Positions 51,946-62,068 of a stretch of 64,000 nucleotides of DNA are shown here, piece by piece. Position numbers and translations under genes: made by a program. Numbering within the stretch: the stretch's first letter is position 1; each line of letters opens with the position of its first letter. The stretch is from an uncultured Rhodospirillaceae bacterium (GTDB lineage: Bacteria > Pseudomonadota > Alphaproteobacteria > UBA8366): positions 124,001-188,000 of the forward strand of contig CAJWLM010000003.1 of the NCBI GenBank assembly GCA_913043025.1. The letters are read 5' to 3'. Under the pieces are notes generated by a model. The model searched no databases, was not told the DNA's origin, and saw only the letters and a list, made by a program, of their open reading frames with translations.

Positions 51946-53256
51946 TTATTTTTTAATTCCAGTTTTTGTCTGGGTTCGCTCCGCCAAATAGATACAAAGG
52001 AATATTGCCGGCAATCCGAGCGATGCTACGTACGCGAAAAAAACCATATACCCCACACCATCAACAACAATCCCTGAGAATCCACCAATGAACTTTCCTG
52101 GAAGTGTCATGAGCGAACTTAACAGCGCGTACTGTGTCGCTGTGTAAGGGGATCGTGTTAGATTGGACAAATACGCAATGAATGCAGAGCCAGCAAGGCC
52201 ACCACTGACATTATCAGCACTGACCACTGCAATGAGAAGATTTATATCGGGCCCTATAAGCGCCATCAAAGCAAACAAAAAATTAGTCAGACATACGAGA
52301 ACTGCTCCGGCGAGCAGCGGCCCCATAATGCCGTAATGGGTGACCAACAGACCACCTAAAACAGTTCCAGAGATGGTCATAGTAAAGCCAAATATCTTTA
52401 TAACATTTGCAATCTCAGTTTTCGTAAATCCGAGATCGACGTAGAAAGGATTAGCCATCACAGCCATCGATATGTCACTGATCCTATAAACAGCAACGAA
52501 TAGAAGTATGGGAACGGCAAGCCTTCCGAATCTACTGAAAAAATTTCTGAATGGCCCCGAAAACGAGCCACTTAACCACTCATTAATATTTCCCGCTTTT
52601 GGCAAAGTATTTTCAATAGGAGGCTCTGAGACAATCAAAACAGTTGTGATTCCCACTCCCATTAGCGCTGCCATTATGCAGTAACTAGACGCCCAACCCG
52701 CATACTCTGAAATGTAAAGCACACCGGCCCCAGCAACCAAAAGGGCTATACGAAAGCCAAGTTGATACGCAGCAGCCAGTGCTCCTTGCATTTCAGCCGG
52801 CGCACTTTCAATACGGAAAGCATCAATGGACACGTCCTGTGTGGCTGAAAAAAAAGCAGTGACGAAAGCGAAGATTATTAACAAGTGCGTTGATTTTACT
52901 GGATCAACGAAGGCCATTCCCAATAGACCAAAAGCAATTCCAACCATTGATATCAACATCCAAGCACGGCGACGGCCGAAAATGGAATTCAAGCAAAATA
53001 AGGAAGCGCAATCAATCACTGGCGCCCAAATCACCTTTATGGAATATGTAATGCCAATCCAACTTATCAGGCCAATTGCTGTTCGACTGAGCCCTAACTC
53101 ACGGAGCCAGATAGAAAATGTTGAAAATACTAACAGAAACGGCAAACCCGCAGAGAAGCCCAAAAATAATAGTGCAAGGACTTGCCCCTGACAAAAAACC
53201 GAAATGGAGGTTTTCCAACTACGTTTGAGTTTATTTCCATCACTAAGGTGGATCAG
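51946..53256 (-). CDS. AmpG-like major facilitator (muropeptide permease family), probable CTG start
   Basis: 436 residues if started at the CTG at 53256. The family N terminus (QGQVLALLFLGFSAGLPFLLVF, first membrane helix) is encoded upstream of the first TTG (53163), so a start there would cut it. In this frame no ATG, GTG or TTG exists between the upstream stop and 53163. CTG at 53256 overlaps the adoK stop as CTGA and follows AGGTAGG. About 12 hydrophobic segments; SIKVIWAPVIDC and FGRRRAWM match AmpG-type permeases, which import anhydromuropeptides for cell-wall recycling. Confidence 0.82.
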   Translation of the reverse strand: MIHLSDGNKLKRSWKTSISVFCQGQVLALLFLGFSAGLPFLLVFSTFSIWLRELGLSRTAIGLISWIGITYSIKVIWAPVIDCASLFCLNSIFGRRRAWMLISMVGIAFGLLGMAFVDPVKSTHLLIIFAFVTAFFSATQDVSIDAFRIESAPAEMQGALAAAYQLGFRIALLVAGAGVLYISEYAGWASSYCIMAALMGVGITTVLIVSEPPIENTLPKAGNINEWLSGSFSGPFRNFFSRFGRLAVPILLFVAVYRISDISMAVMANPFYVDLGFTKTEIANVIKIFGFTMTISGTVLGGLLVTHYGIMGPLLAGAVLVCLTNFLFALMALIGPDINLLIAVVSADNVSGGLAGSAFIAYLSNLTRSPYTATQYALLSSLMTLPGKFIGGFSGIVVDGVGYMVFFAYVASLGLPAIFLCIYLAERTQTKTGIKK

Positions 53257-54239
53257 CCTAACCTACCTGCCACTAATGCCGCCAGATCCTTTTCAGGACG
53301 TGCTCCATAATGACCTATGACTTCAGCCGCCGCGATTGCCCCTATCCGTGCACACTTTGTAAGGTCTTCCTCTTTACAAAGCCCGAATAAAAACCCGGCA
53401 GCAAACTGATCTCCGGCGCCTGTGGTATCGATCAACTTATCAACAGCTTCTGATTTTACCTCAATACTTTCAGTCTCACTTAAAATAACAGCACCTTTTG
53501 CACCGCGGGTCACGCATATTACATCACATTTGCCACTACTTAACTCGACGGCCTGTTCAAAATTCTCTGCTTGATAAAGGCTTATAAATTCATCTTCGTT
53601 GGCAAATAAAATATCTGTATTCCGCTCGACAAGCTCAATGAAAGCATCCCGGTGGCGCTCAACACAAAAACTATCTGATAATGTAACAGCGACTTTACCG
53701 CCAGCTTTATTGGCCACACCGGCCGCGTGTACCATTGCTTCTTGCGCTACTGGTTGATCAAAAAGATAACCTTCCATGTATATTATCTTACTTCCGGAAA
53801 TAACGGTTTCATTGAGGTCCTCAGGCGCCAACAGAGCCGCAGTGCCTAAATAGGTACACATTGTGCGTTGTGCATCTGGTGTAACAAAAACTAAACACAT
53901 TCCAGTTGGCAGCCCCTGCTCCGAAGGAGCAGCTGCAAATGAGCAACCAAGCATTTTCATATCAGCCTGAAATGCTTTTCCGGCACTGTCATTTTTTAGC
54001 TTGCCAATGAAGGCGCCTCTACCGCCAAGTGACGCAAAACCGGCCATTGAATTTGCGCAGGAACCGCCTGAGGCCCTGTGTGGCGTACTCATGGTACTGA
54101 CCAAATTACTCGCCTCACTCTCATCGACCAGTTGCATGCTTCCCTTTACAAGACCATGATCGTGCAAAAAAGAGTCGTCTACGTTACAAAGTACATCGAC
54201 CAAGGCATTTCCAACACCTAACAGTTCATATTTAGCCAT
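53253..54239 (-). CDS. PfkB-family carbohydrate kinase (adenosine-kinase-like)
   Basis: 328 residues. Ribokinase fold: YELLGVGNALVDVLCNVDD at the N terminus, GGSCANSMAGFASLGGRGAFIGKL, and the anion-hole/catalytic block DTTGAGDQFAAGFLFGLC. This subgroup is commonly annotated adenosine kinase in Alphaproteobacteria; the phosphate acceptor is inferred. ATG start; its stop overlaps the presumed start of the AmpG-like gene. Confidence 0.88.
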   Translation of the reverse strand: MAKYELLGVGNALVDVLCNVDDSFLHDHGLVKGSMQLVDESEASNLVSTMSTPHRASGGSCANSMAGFASLGGRGAFIGKLKNDSAGKAFQADMKMLGCSFAAAPSEQGLPTGMCLVFVTPDAQRTMCTYLGTAALLAPEDLNETVISGSKIIYMEGYLFDQPVAQEAMVHAAGVANKAGGKVAVTLSDSFCVERHRDAFIELVERNTDILFANEDEFISLYQAENFEQAVELSSGKCDVICVTRGAKGAVILSETESIEVKSEAVDKLIDTTGAGDQFAAGFLFGLCKEEDLTKCARIGAIAAAEVIGHYGARPEKDLAALVAGRLG

Positions 54240-54371
54240 AATTTCCTCTCAGCCCATTTAAGGGCTATCTTTCTACCTAAACAGAGCATCAGTATAGCGA
54301 CCCTCAACAACGCAGCAAACTGACCCATTGTTTGCCTTGCTTAGCACATTTGTTGTCTATAGTTATCAAAC

Positions 54372-55091
54372 ATGATTAGGTTTCTTCTAAAAGCGTTAAC
54401 TCAACTAACAGATCCATCGCTCAGACAAATTATCTATTCCAGCATTCTAGGATCCCTCGTAATAATGGGGATTTTAGCAATTGGCATCTGGTTTCTTCTA
54501 GGTCAAATCCCCCTAGAGGGTATCCCATACCTTGTTCACGTCCGCGAATGGATGGGGAGTTGGTTCGATTGGCTTTCTAGTTCTTTTTTTGCAGGTTTAG
54601 TAGGAGTACTAACGTTCCTGCTTTTTCCTGGTGTTGTTTCATTAACTTTAGGGGTGTTTTTCGATGAGATTGTTAGTTCAGTCGAAGCAAAACATTATCC
54701 GGAATTGGCACCTCGACGGCATCAACATTTTAGGGAAGTCACAGTTTCCACGCTCAGATTCGCCTGCATAATTTTAGTTTTTAACATCGTAGCACTCCCA
54801 TTTTATATTCTCTTGATATTTTTCCCGCCAATGAATCTTATCCTTTTTTATATAGTTAATGGGTATTTGACCGGTCGCGAATATTTTGAACTCGTAAGTT
54901 TATTGCGCCGCGAACCCGACGAAGTTGCCATGCTACGCAAATGTAATCGGGGCCGTGTCCAAGTTGCTGGAATGTTAATCGTCTTTCTTATGACGATCCC
55001 ATTGGTAAATTTGCTGGCACCAGTCATTGCAACCGCTTTTATGGTTCACCTTTGCAATTCACCAAAACTTAATGGCCAAATTAAATTATAA
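54372..55091 (+). CDS. EI24/CysZ-like membrane protein
   Basis: 239 residues with four to five hydrophobic segments (IIYSSILGSLVIMGILAI; FAGLVGVLTFLLFPGVVSL; FACIILVFNIVALPFYILL; VAGMLIVFLMTIPLVNLL). The central NGYLTGREYFELVSLRR-like stretch (NGYLTGREYFELVSLLRRE) is the EI24/CysZ signature. CysZ is a sulfate permease in enterics; the role in this family elsewhere is not settled. Divergent from adoK. Confidence 0.88.
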   Translation: MIRFLLKALTQLTDPSLRQIIYSSILGSLVIMGILAIGIWFLLGQIPLEGIPYLVHVREWMGSWFDWLSSSFFAGLVGVLTFLLFPGVVSLTLGVFFDEIVSSVEAKHYPELAPRRHQHFREVTVSTLRFACIILVFNIVALPFYILLIFFPPMNLILFYIVNGYLTGREYFELVSLLRREPDEVAMLRKCNRGRVQVAGMLIVFLMTIPLVNLLAPVIATAFMVHLCNSPKLNGQIKL

Positions 55092-55193
55092 TTGCATTGA
55101 GGTTTAGTTGACACATTTCTGTCGTGCATTACACTGAACAAGACTTTTTAAACTCAAGTTTCAGCAAAAAAATTATACGATTGGGCGTTGTAC

Positions 55194-55643
55194 ATGGCTG
55201 CAAAAATCAAATCACCGTCGGGGTTGCCAGAGGGTTTCGCTAAACGAGTAGTAAGCATACCAGGGCCAATGGCCACCTCGGAGGCTGGTAAAAAATTAGT
55301 TGTAGGGAAAGATATTTGCCTGTCTGGTGAAATAACTGCCTGCGATACGCTCGTTGTCGAAGGACAGGTGGAAGCATCATTAAAGGGTAGCAGGGTATTT
55401 GAAGTTGCAGAATGCGGCGATTTTAAAGGCAATGTAGAAATTGAGATTGCAGAAATAAGAGGAAAATTTGATGGAGAATTAATAGCGAATTCGCGTCTAA
55501 TAATTCGTCGATCGGGAATTGCGACTGGTAAAATTCGGTATCGTGAATTGGAAATCGAACAAGGCGGTAAAATTTCTGGCACAGTGGATGTTTTACCTGA
55601 AACGGCGGAAGACTCGCCGAAGAAAAGCACTGAGGGTACGTAG
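55194..55643 (+). CDS. Bactofilin
   Basis: 149 residues from the ATG at 55194. Bactofilin (DUF583) beta-helix core: SGEITACDTLVVEGQVEASL, ECGDFKGNVEIEIAEIRGKF, GELIANSRLIIRRSG and ELEIEQGGKISG, repeating short turns about every 18 residues. Bactofilins polymerise without nucleotide into filaments that organise cell-wall enzymes. Flanked by disordered N- and C-terminal tails. The lipoprotein gene follows after one base. Confidence 0.92.
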   Translation: MAAKIKSPSGLPEGFAKRVVSIPGPMATSEAGKKLVVGKDICLSGEITACDTLVVEGQVEASLKGSRVFEVAECGDFKGNVEIEIAEIRGKFDGELIANSRLIIRRSGIATGKIRYRELEIEQGGKISGTVDVLPETAEDSPKKSTEGT

Positions 55644-55644
55644 G

Positions 55645-56169
55645 CTGTTTCATTTTAAAGTTCCGCGCTCGCTAGCAACTTATGCATTTCTGGCACTTAT
55701 TGCAGTTTCGTGTGACTCGAACCCTGAACGAGAGCTAGCCAACATATTTGGAGTAAACTTTTTAGAAGATGACAGTAGCGCTCAAAGCAGCGGAACAGGC
55801 CTTAGCGCCAGCGAAGTCCAACAATTAGAAAGCACGCTAGGCACAAAGAAGCCCTGGAAAATCGGATTTCCAGCTCTGAAAAACAAGCGTCCGGACGTTC
55901 TTCTTCAAACTCTCGGAGGTCCTGATTTTGTTAGACAGGACGGAAAATCGCAAATTTGGCAATATCGCTCGAGCGACTGCATCTTAGACATATTCATTCA
56001 CGGACCGCAGAAAAATCTCAAGATAATTCACTCGGAAATACGCGGCCGCGCTGTCGGCAGCTTCCCAAACGACAATTGTATTACCAACCTCATCATTAGC
56101 AAAGTAAAACAAAAGCATGCCCTGCTTGTAGAAAAGATAAAACAGCGAAGCAGTGAAAAATATTTCTAA
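55645..56169 (+). CDS. Putative outer-membrane-type lipoprotein, probable CTG start
   Basis: 174 residues if started at CTG 55645, one base after the bactofilin stop and 8 bases after GAGGG. That start gives a well-formed lipoprotein signal: FHFKVPRSLATYAFLALIAVSC with Cys23 as the modified residue. The nearest in-frame ATG (55588) would prepend a very basic stretch read from inside bactofilin. Mature part has LLQTLGGPDFVRQDGKSQIWQYRSSDCILDIF, a pattern I recognise in unnamed alphaproteobacterial proteins. Function unknown; coupling to bactofilin suggests an envelope role. Confidence 0.75.
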   Translation: MFHFKVPRSLATYAFLALIAVSCDSNPERELANIFGVNFLEDDSSAQSSGTGLSASEVQQLESTLGTKKPWKIGFPALKNKRPDVLLQTLGGPDFVRQDGKSQIWQYRSSDCILDIFIHGPQKNLKIIHSEIRGRAVGSFPNDNCITNLIISKVKQKHALLVEKIKQRSSEKYF

Positions 56170-56244
56170 TACTTGTTTCGGTGAACTTGCGTCAAAAAGT
56201 CCACCCATCTTGATTCAGGCAATCTAAAATTTTACAAACTCGGA

Positions 56245-56739
56245 ATGTTTCCGTCCGTATCTAATCTAAAGCCTACGAAAGGCATTATTTTTTCGGCCTC
56301 TCTTACGCCTAATCGCAGTTTGAGCCGCTTTGGTTTTTGGGTCCTTTTTGTTACGATCTCCACGTCAGCACTGGTTGTGGGAATAAGCTTTATGCAGATG
56401 GGTGCCTGGCCTGTTCTCGGTTTTTGCGGCCTTGAAATTTTACTTCTCTATATTGCTTTTCATGTAAATTATGTCAGCGGCCAAAAAAGCGAGGAAGTGA
56501 AACTCACCGAACATCTCTTAGAAGTACGAAAAATTTCTCCCTTAGGCCACGTCTTACATTGGCGTTTCGAGCCCACATGGCTGCAAGTTACTATCGATGA
56601 GCCCCTGCGGCATGACAGTAAACTTCAATTAGCAAGTCACGGACGATCTCTCGAGATAGGCGCCTTTTTGGCTCCTGAGGAGCGACTACAGCTAGCTCGT
56701 GCTCTGCGTGGTGCTTTAGATCATTGGCACAGACGGTAA
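56245..56739 (+). CDS. DUF2244 membrane protein
   Basis: 164 residues. Two adjacent membrane segments (FWVLFVTISTSALVVGISF and WPVLGFCGLEILLLYIAFHV) followed by a soluble part with EVRKISPLGHVLHWRFEP and GAFLAPEERLQLARALRGAL, matching DUF2244. Function unknown. ATG start; the next gene begins 12 bases later on the same strand. Confidence 0.85.
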   Translation: MFPSVSNLKPTKGIIFSASLTPNRSLSRFGFWVLFVTISTSALVVGISFMQMGAWPVLGFCGLEILLLYIAFHVNYVSGQKSEEVKLTEHLLEVRKISPLGHVLHWRFEPTWLQVTIDEPLRHDSKLQLASHGRSLEIGAFLAPEERLQLARALRGALDHWHRR

Positions 56740-56751
56740 AGCTTCCAATCA

Positions 56752-57642
56752 ATGACTTTCAGTATCAGAAAAACTGACCTCGGTGCACTTATAGCTTTGG
56801 TTCTATTCTGGAGCCTAGCTTTTGTTATGCTGAAAATATCAGTCGCAACCGTTCCACCAGCTAGTGCTGCTTTCGTAAGAATTGTGATTGCTGCAACCCT
56901 TCTGTGGACGATAATGCGACTAATGGGAGAACGCTTGCCAGAAAAACTGGAACATTGGCAATATCTGTCAGCATTAGGCATGATAGCTAATGTTTTACCA
57001 TTCACTTTAGTACTTTACGGCATTAGACATATAGAGTCTGGGGTCGGCGCGATCCTCATGGGCATTATGCCGGTTATAACTGTCGTATTAGCACACTTTT
57101 TCTCTGATCATACAGAGCGGTTGACACTGCGCAAAAGCATTGGAGTGGGCGTAGGTTTCACCGCCATTTTGCTATTACTTGGCCCGTCTACGCTGACGAA
57201 ATTAGGTGAACAAGCCCTTTCGGAGCTAGCAATTGTGTGCGGCGCAGTCTGCTTTGCGGTTGCAGCAGTTATTACTCGAAGAGCTCCAGAATTGCCTATT
57301 ACGTCATTAAGCGCAGGCATCATGTTGGCATCTGCACTTTTTTCATTGCCTGTTGCATTAATTCTCGACTGGCCTTTAGACTTTAGACCGGATATTCCGG
57401 CCCTCTTGTCATTGGTCTGGCTCGGCGTGTTTCCAACTGGCCTTGCAACATTGCTCTATTTTTTTGTCGTCCTAAAATCGGGAACGGGATTATTAGCAAT
57501 GAGCAATTATTTGGTTCCAATAGCAGGAGTTTTTTGGGGTGCTCTTTTGTTAGGCGAAAGGCCTAACTGGCAAAGTTTTATTGCGTTGGCTATGGTATTG
57601 CTTGGCACTTGGCTTGTTGGGCCATCGCAACCTAAGCGTTAA
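56752..57642 (+). CDS. EamA/DMT-family transporter
   Basis: 296 residues, about ten hydrophobic segments in two EamA repeats (LIALVLFWSLAFVMLKISV...; from about residue 150 LAIVCGAVCFAVAAVITRRAPE...). Closing motif SNYLVPIAGVFWGALLLGERPNWQSFIA is typical. Probably exports an amino acid or metabolite; substrate unknown. Convergent with dapB, separated by 7 bases. Confidence 0.88.
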   Translation: MTFSIRKTDLGALIALVLFWSLAFVMLKISVATVPPASAAFVRIVIAATLLWTIMRLMGERLPEKLEHWQYLSALGMIANVLPFTLVLYGIRHIESGVGAILMGIMPVITVVLAHFFSDHTERLTLRKSIGVGVGFTAILLLLGPSTLTKLGEQALSELAIVCGAVCFAVAAVITRRAPELPITSLSAGIMLASALFSLPVALILDWPLDFRPDIPALLSLVWLGVFPTGLATLLYFFVVLKSGTGLLAMSNYLVPIAGVFWGALLLGERPNWQSFIALAMVLLGTWLVGPSQPKR

Positions 57643-57649
57643 ATGGGTT

Positions 57650-58465
57650 CTAATCTTCAAAGCCTAGAACAGCCTTCATAGAGTACAATCCGGGCGATTT
57701 CCCTCGGCTCCAAAGAGCGGCGCGCACCGCCCCAGCGGCGAATATTACTCTAGATGCAGCTTTGTGCGTAAACTCAATGCGCTCACCAGCTCCAGAGAAA
57801 ACTACCGTGTGGTCGCCGACCACATCACCACCACGTAAGGTAGCAAAGCCAATTTCACCTGGAGTACGCGGACCAGTATGCCCATCTCTTTTTGTCTTTT
57901 TTACATCACTCAGACGAACCGCGCGACCAGCAGCGGCAGCCTCACCAAGCCCTAAGGCCGTTCCTGAAGGCGCATCGACCTTATGCCGATGGTGCATTTC
58001 AACAATCTCAATATCGAATTCGTCATCTAACATACCGGCAACACGCTCAGTAAGAGCAAGTAATAACGTTACACCTACACTCATATTTGGAGCACGAACG
58101 ATCACAGTCTTTGCTGATGCCTCTAATAGTGCGGCCTCATGGTCATCACTAAGACCAGTTGTTCCAGCAATCAAAGCGGTACCCGCCCGCATACACAAAT
58201 GCGCGTGGGACTCTGTAACGGCCGGTGAAGTAAAGTCAATGACTGCATCAGCGCGCACTACCAGCTCCTCAGAATCTGATTTCAAAGGTACGCCTATGTT
58301 ACCTATACCCGCCAATTCGCCAGCATCACGCCCTAGCGCCTCGTGACCAGTTACCTCTGTAGCTCCGCTGACCGAGCACCCTCGCCACTCAGATACCTGT
58401 CGCACACACATCTGACCCATGCGGCCAGCTGCCCCTACAATGCCTATCTTCATGTCATCGACCAT
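57650..58465 (-). CDS. dapB: DapB, 4-hydroxy-tetrahydrodipicolinate reductase
   Basis: 271 residues. NAD(P)H-binding MKIGIVGAAGRMGQMCVRQV, DFTSPAVTESHAHLC, and the catalytic His pair in IEIVEMHHRHKVDAPSGTAL. Second committed step of lysine/diaminopimelate synthesis. The ATG at 58465 has AAGGTC upstream; an internal ATG four codons later is equally close to the family start. Lies downstream of dnaJ on the same strand, as in many Alphaproteobacteria. Confidence 0.95.
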   Translation of the reverse strand: MVDDMKIGIVGAAGRMGQMCVRQVSEWRGCSVSGATEVTGHEALGRDAGELAGIGNIGVPLKSDSEELVVRADAVIDFTSPAVTESHAHLCMRAGTALIAGTTGLSDDHEAALLEASAKTVIVRAPNMSVGVTLLLALTERVAGMLDDEFDIEIVEMHHRHKVDAPSGTALGLGEAAAAGRAVRLSDVKKTKRDGHTGPRTPGEIGFATLRGGDVVGDHTVVFSGAGERIEFTHKAASRVIFAAGAVRAALWSRGKSPGLYSMKAVLGFED

Positions 58466-58540
58466 TTTTGACCTTATATTTTTTAGGAAACGATGCCCTA
58501 GGTGAAGTTCTTATAACGGTATTTGAACACTAAACATGAT

Positions 58541-59674
58541 CTAATCGGTTAGATCGTCCCAAATCTCTTTCACTTTACTAAGAAAGCTTTCTGACATTGG
58601 GCTTTGCGTAGCCTTTCCACCCGACCCCTCAAACTCTGCTAAAAGCTCTTTTTGTCTCTTCGTAAGGTTGACAGGTGTCTCGACTGTTATCTCTACATAC
58701 ATATCCCCACGGCCTTTTCCATTGAGAATAGTCATGCCTTTGCCTTTGAGCCGAAATTGCTGCCCGGTCTGAGTGCCATCGGGTATATTCATCTTGGCCT
58801 TGCTGCCATTAATAGTTGGAACCTCTATAGATCCACCGATAGCCCCAGTCGTCATTGGAATAGGAATACGGCAAAATACATCTGCACCCTCCCGCTCAAA
58901 AATACGGTGACTATCGACATTCAGAAATACATACAAATCTCCTGCTGGAGAACCTTGAAGCCCCGCCTCACCTTCGCCAGACAAACGTATGCGAGTGCCG
59001 TCTTCTACCCCAGGAGGAATATTAACGGATAACTTTTTATCCTTGTGAACCCTGCCTGAACCACCACAGTTGCCGCAGGGATTTTCTATAACTTGGCCTA
59101 GTCCTTGACATTGCGGGCACGTGCGTTCAACAGTGAAAAATCCTTGTTGGCTCCTAACTTTACCAGCACCACCGCAAGCACTACAAACTATTGGTTGGGA
59201 GCCTTCGGCTGCCCCCGAGCCTCCACACGCTTCGCAATGAACGGTTGTGGGGACACCAATTTCAACTTGGCGACCGTTAAAGGCATCTTCTAAGGAAATT
59301 GAGAGGTTGTATCTTAAATCAGCTCCTCGCGCTCCAGGCCCTTGCCGGCCACCCCGCCGACCGCCGCCCATAAAGTCCCCGAACATTTCATCGAAAATAT
59401 CAGAGAAACCGCCAGAAAATTCAGCTCCACTAGCTCCAGGACCGCCGCCCTCAAATGCCGCATGGCCGAACCTGTCGTACGCAGCCCGCTTATCACCGTC
59501 TTTGAGGACTTCGTAAGCTTCATTTATTTCTTTAAACCTTGCTTCGGCCTTGCTGTCACCAGGGTTTCGATCGGGGTGATATTGCATTGCGAGTTTTCTA
59601 TAGGCCCTTTTTAGACCATCTGGGTCACAATCACGTTGTACGCCAAGCAATTCGTAATAGTCGCTCTTATCCAT
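58541..59674 (-). CDS. dnaJ: DnaJ, Hsp40 co-chaperone
   Basis: 377 residues. J domain [36 protein letters not shown] (HPD present), Gly-rich linker ([17 protein letters not shown]), four zinc-finger repeats [32 protein letters not shown], and a C-terminal substrate-binding region. Stimulates DnaK ATPase. ATG at 59674 chosen; an in-frame GTG three codons earlier is less usual. Confidence 0.97.
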   Translation of the reverse strand: MDKSDYYELLGVQRDCDPDGLKRAYRKLAMQYHPDRNPGDSKAEARFKEINEAYEVLKDGDKRAAYDRFGHAAFEGGGPGASGAEFSGGFSDIFDEMFGDFMGGGRRGGRQGPGARGADLRYNLSISLEDAFNGRQVEIGVPTTVHCEACGGSGAAEGSQPIVCSACGGAGKVRSQQGFFTVERTCPQCQGLGQVIENPCGNCGGSGRVHKDKKLSVNIPPGVEDGTRIRLSGEGEAGLQGSPAGDLYVFLNVDSHRIFEREGADVFCRIPIPMTTGAIGGSIEVPTINGSKAKMNIPDGTQTGQQFRLKGKGMTILNGKGRGDMYVEITVETPVNLTKRQKELLAEFEGSGGKATQSPMSESFLSKVKEIWDDLTD

Positions 59675-59767
59675 AGCGTTCACTCACCACTAGGCCGAGG
59701 AGAGAACCAGAGAAAGGTATAAGTTTATACAGCATACCATCTTTTCCAAAGGCTTGGGTAATAGCCA

Positions 59768-61720
59768 TCAAGAACCGGTTTTTTTCTCTTTTCCTTCCGG
59801 TTTCTCGTCAACCTCCTCAAAATCAACATCGACTACGTCATCAGCCTTAGAACCCTTATCATCGGCATCTCCTACACCCTCACCAGAGCTATCAGAAGCT
59901 GCTGCCGCTTCTTCTTGACTTGCCTTATACATTGCCTCGCCAAGCTTCATCGAAGATTGCGTTAAAGCCTCAACCCCTTTTGTTATCGCATCGACATCTT
60001 CAGCTTCAAGCGCCTCTTTGAGTACAGATATATCCTGCTCAATGGTCTCTTTTTCGGACTTATCTATCTGGTCACCAAATTCTTCCAAGCTTTTTTCCGT
60101 TGAGTAAACAAGACTGTCAGCATTGTTTTTCGCTTCGGTAAGTTCTCGCCGTTTTTTATCCTCACCTGCGTGCTCTTCTGCCTCGCTTACCATTTTTTCT
60201 ATATCGTCGTCTGAAAGGCCGCCAGAGGCTTGAATACGTATCTGTTGCTCCTTGCCGGTAGCCTTGTCTTTTGCCGATACATTCACAATGCCGTTCGCAT
60301 CAATGTCAAATGTCACCTCAATTTGTGGCATTCCGCGCGGAGCAGATGGAATACCCACCAGATCAAACTGGCCGAGAACTTTATTATCTGAAGCCATTTC
60401 ACGTTCTCCTTGGAAAACACGAATTGTGACAGCAGTTTGATTGTCTTCCGCTGTGGAAAATACTTGGCTTTTTTTCGTTGGTATGGTGGTGTTGCGATCT
60501 ATTAAACGCGTAAAAACGCCTCCCAAAGTTTCTATCCCAAGGGATAGTGGTGTTACATCCAGCAAAAGAACGTCTTTTACGTCCCCTTGTAAAACACCTG
60601 CTTGGATAGCTGCACCAATAGCAACAACTTCATCTGGATTTACACCGTGACTTGGATCCTTGCCGAAAAATTTCTTAACTGTTTCACCCACTTTGGGCAT
60701 ACGTGTCATGCCCCCCACAAGAATGACTTCATCTACCTCGCTGGGTTTCAAGCCAGCATCTTTTAAGGCCTGCTGACATGGTTTGATCGTACGTTGGATT
60801 AAATCATCGACAAGCGTCTCAAGTTTTGCTCTGCTGAGCTTTATATTGAGATGTTTTGGACCAGATTGATCTGCCGTTATAAATGGAAGATTTACATCAG
60901 TTTCAACTGCACTTGAAAGCTCAACCTTTGATTTTTCCCCAGCTTCCTTTAGCCTTTGCAAGGCTAATTTGTCTTCCCGCAAATCAATACCATTTTCTTT
61001 TTTGAATTCATCGGCAAGATAATCAACAATACGCTGATCGAAATCCTCCCCACCTAGAAAGGTATCACCATTGGTAGATTTAACCTCAAACACGCCATCA
61101 CCAATCTCTAGAATAGACACATCAAAAGTACCGCCGCCTAGGTCGTAGACCGCTATAGTGCCAGCACCTTTTTTATCCAAACCGTACGCTAGTGATGCTG
61201 CTGTAGGTTCATTAATGATGCGTAAGACTTCCAAACCGGCGATTTTGCCCGCGTCTTTTGTTGCCTGACGCTGAGAATCATTAAAGTATGCCGGCACAGT
61301 GATTACCGCCTGCTCAACATTCTCCCCCAAATAAGCCTCAGCTGTATCTTTCATTTTTTGAAGAACAAAAGCGCTTATTTGGCTTGGTGCATACTTTTCC
61401 CCATCACATTCCACCCAAGCATCACCATTCTCACCATCCACAATACTAAATGGCGCCAAGTCCCTATCTTTTTTTACCTCAGCATCTGTAAACCGCCTTC
61501 CAATGAGACGCTTTATAGAAAAAAATGTGTTTTCAGGGTTTGAAACAGCTTGTCTTTTGGCTGCTTGCCCCACAAGCCGCTCTCCAGATTCAGTGAATGC
61601 TACCATCGATGGCGTCGTGCGGAAACCCTCAGCATTTTCAATGACTTTTGCTTGTTTTCCTTCCATCACTGCCACACACGAATTCGTGGTGCCCAAATCA
61701 ATGCCAATAACTTTACCCAT
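59768..61720 (-). CDS. dnaK: DnaK, Hsp70 chaperone
   Basis: 650 residues. [18 protein letters not shown] at the N terminus, [33 protein letters not shown] and [13 protein letters not shown] are Hsp70 signatures; linker [19 protein letters not shown] precedes the substrate-binding domain; acidic tail ends in Lys-rich [12 protein letters not shown] start with GAGGG upstream. Followed by dnaJ and dapB. Confidence 0.98.
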   Translation of the reverse strand: MGKVIGIDLGTTNSCVAVMEGKQAKVIENAEGFRTTPSMVAFTESGERLVGQAAKRQAVSNPENTFFSIKRLIGRRFTDAEVKKDRDLAPFSIVDGENGDAWVECDGEKYAPSQISAFVLQKMKDTAEAYLGENVEQAVITVPAYFNDSQRQATKDAGKIAGLEVLRIINEPTAASLAYGLDKKGAGTIAVYDLGGGTFDVSILEIGDGVFEVKSTNGDTFLGGEDFDQRIVDYLADEFKKENGIDLREDKLALQRLKEAGEKSKVELSSAVETDVNLPFITADQSGPKHLNIKLSRAKLETLVDDLIQRTIKPCQQALKDAGLKPSEVDEVILVGGMTRMPKVGETVKKFFGKDPSHGVNPDEVVAIGAAIQAGVLQGDVKDVLLLDVTPLSLGIETLGGVFTRLIDRNTTIPTKKSQVFSTAEDNQTAVTIRVFQGEREMASDNKVLGQFDLVGIPSAPRGMPQIEVTFDIDANGIVNVSAKDKATGKEQQIRIQASGGLSDDDIEKMVSEAEEHAGEDKKRRELTEAKNNADSLVYSTEKSLEEFGDQIDKSEKETIEQDISVLKEALEAEDVDAITKGVEALTQSSMKLGEAMYKASQEEAAAASDSSGEGVGDADDKGSKADDVVDVDFEEVDEKPEGKEKKTGS

Positions 61721-62068
61721 GCGACCCTCGTTTAATTAAATTAACAATGCTATCTAGCGCGTGCGCAAAACGCTGCGCTGGTGTGTGCCAAACCCGATTT
61801 AGACTTGTTGTCCTGTAAGCTGATCCTTTAGTCGATTTACTGCATTACGGCCACATATAGGTACGTGTCTGGACTACTGCAACCTTCCACCAAAAAGAAA
61901 ATCATGTTCCTGCCATAATAAAATACAAACACACTAGGCTATCACAAACAACGGACCCACAACTTAAACGCCATTCGGGCAAGAACACGTGATTTTATGG
62001 TCGAGCCGGGTTGCTTATGCTTCTAACTCGGATGATTCTGTCCAACATATTTAGCACCAGTAATTAAG
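61721..62068 (-). other. dnaK upstream region
   Basis: 348 bases without a gene between grpE and dnaK. It should contain the heat-shock promoter of dnaK, but I could not identify a clear RpoH-type -35/-10 pair or a CIRCE (HrcA) element; only a TTAGCACC half-site-like string occurs at about 62050. Confidence 0.4.

Noticed and set aside
55154-55630. 158-codon open frame antisense to bactofilin
   Set aside because: Bactofilin on the plus strand is clear; the antisense frame is a shadow.
55711-55730. tRNA T-arm-like string (GGTTCGAGTC on the minus strand)
   Set aside because: It lies inside the lipoprotein coding sequence, and no acceptor stem, D-arm or anticodon arm surrounds it.
62050-62068. 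CIRCE (HrcA) operator upstream of dnaK
   Set aside because: Only a TTAGCACC-like half is present, with no matching GAGTGCTAA arm.
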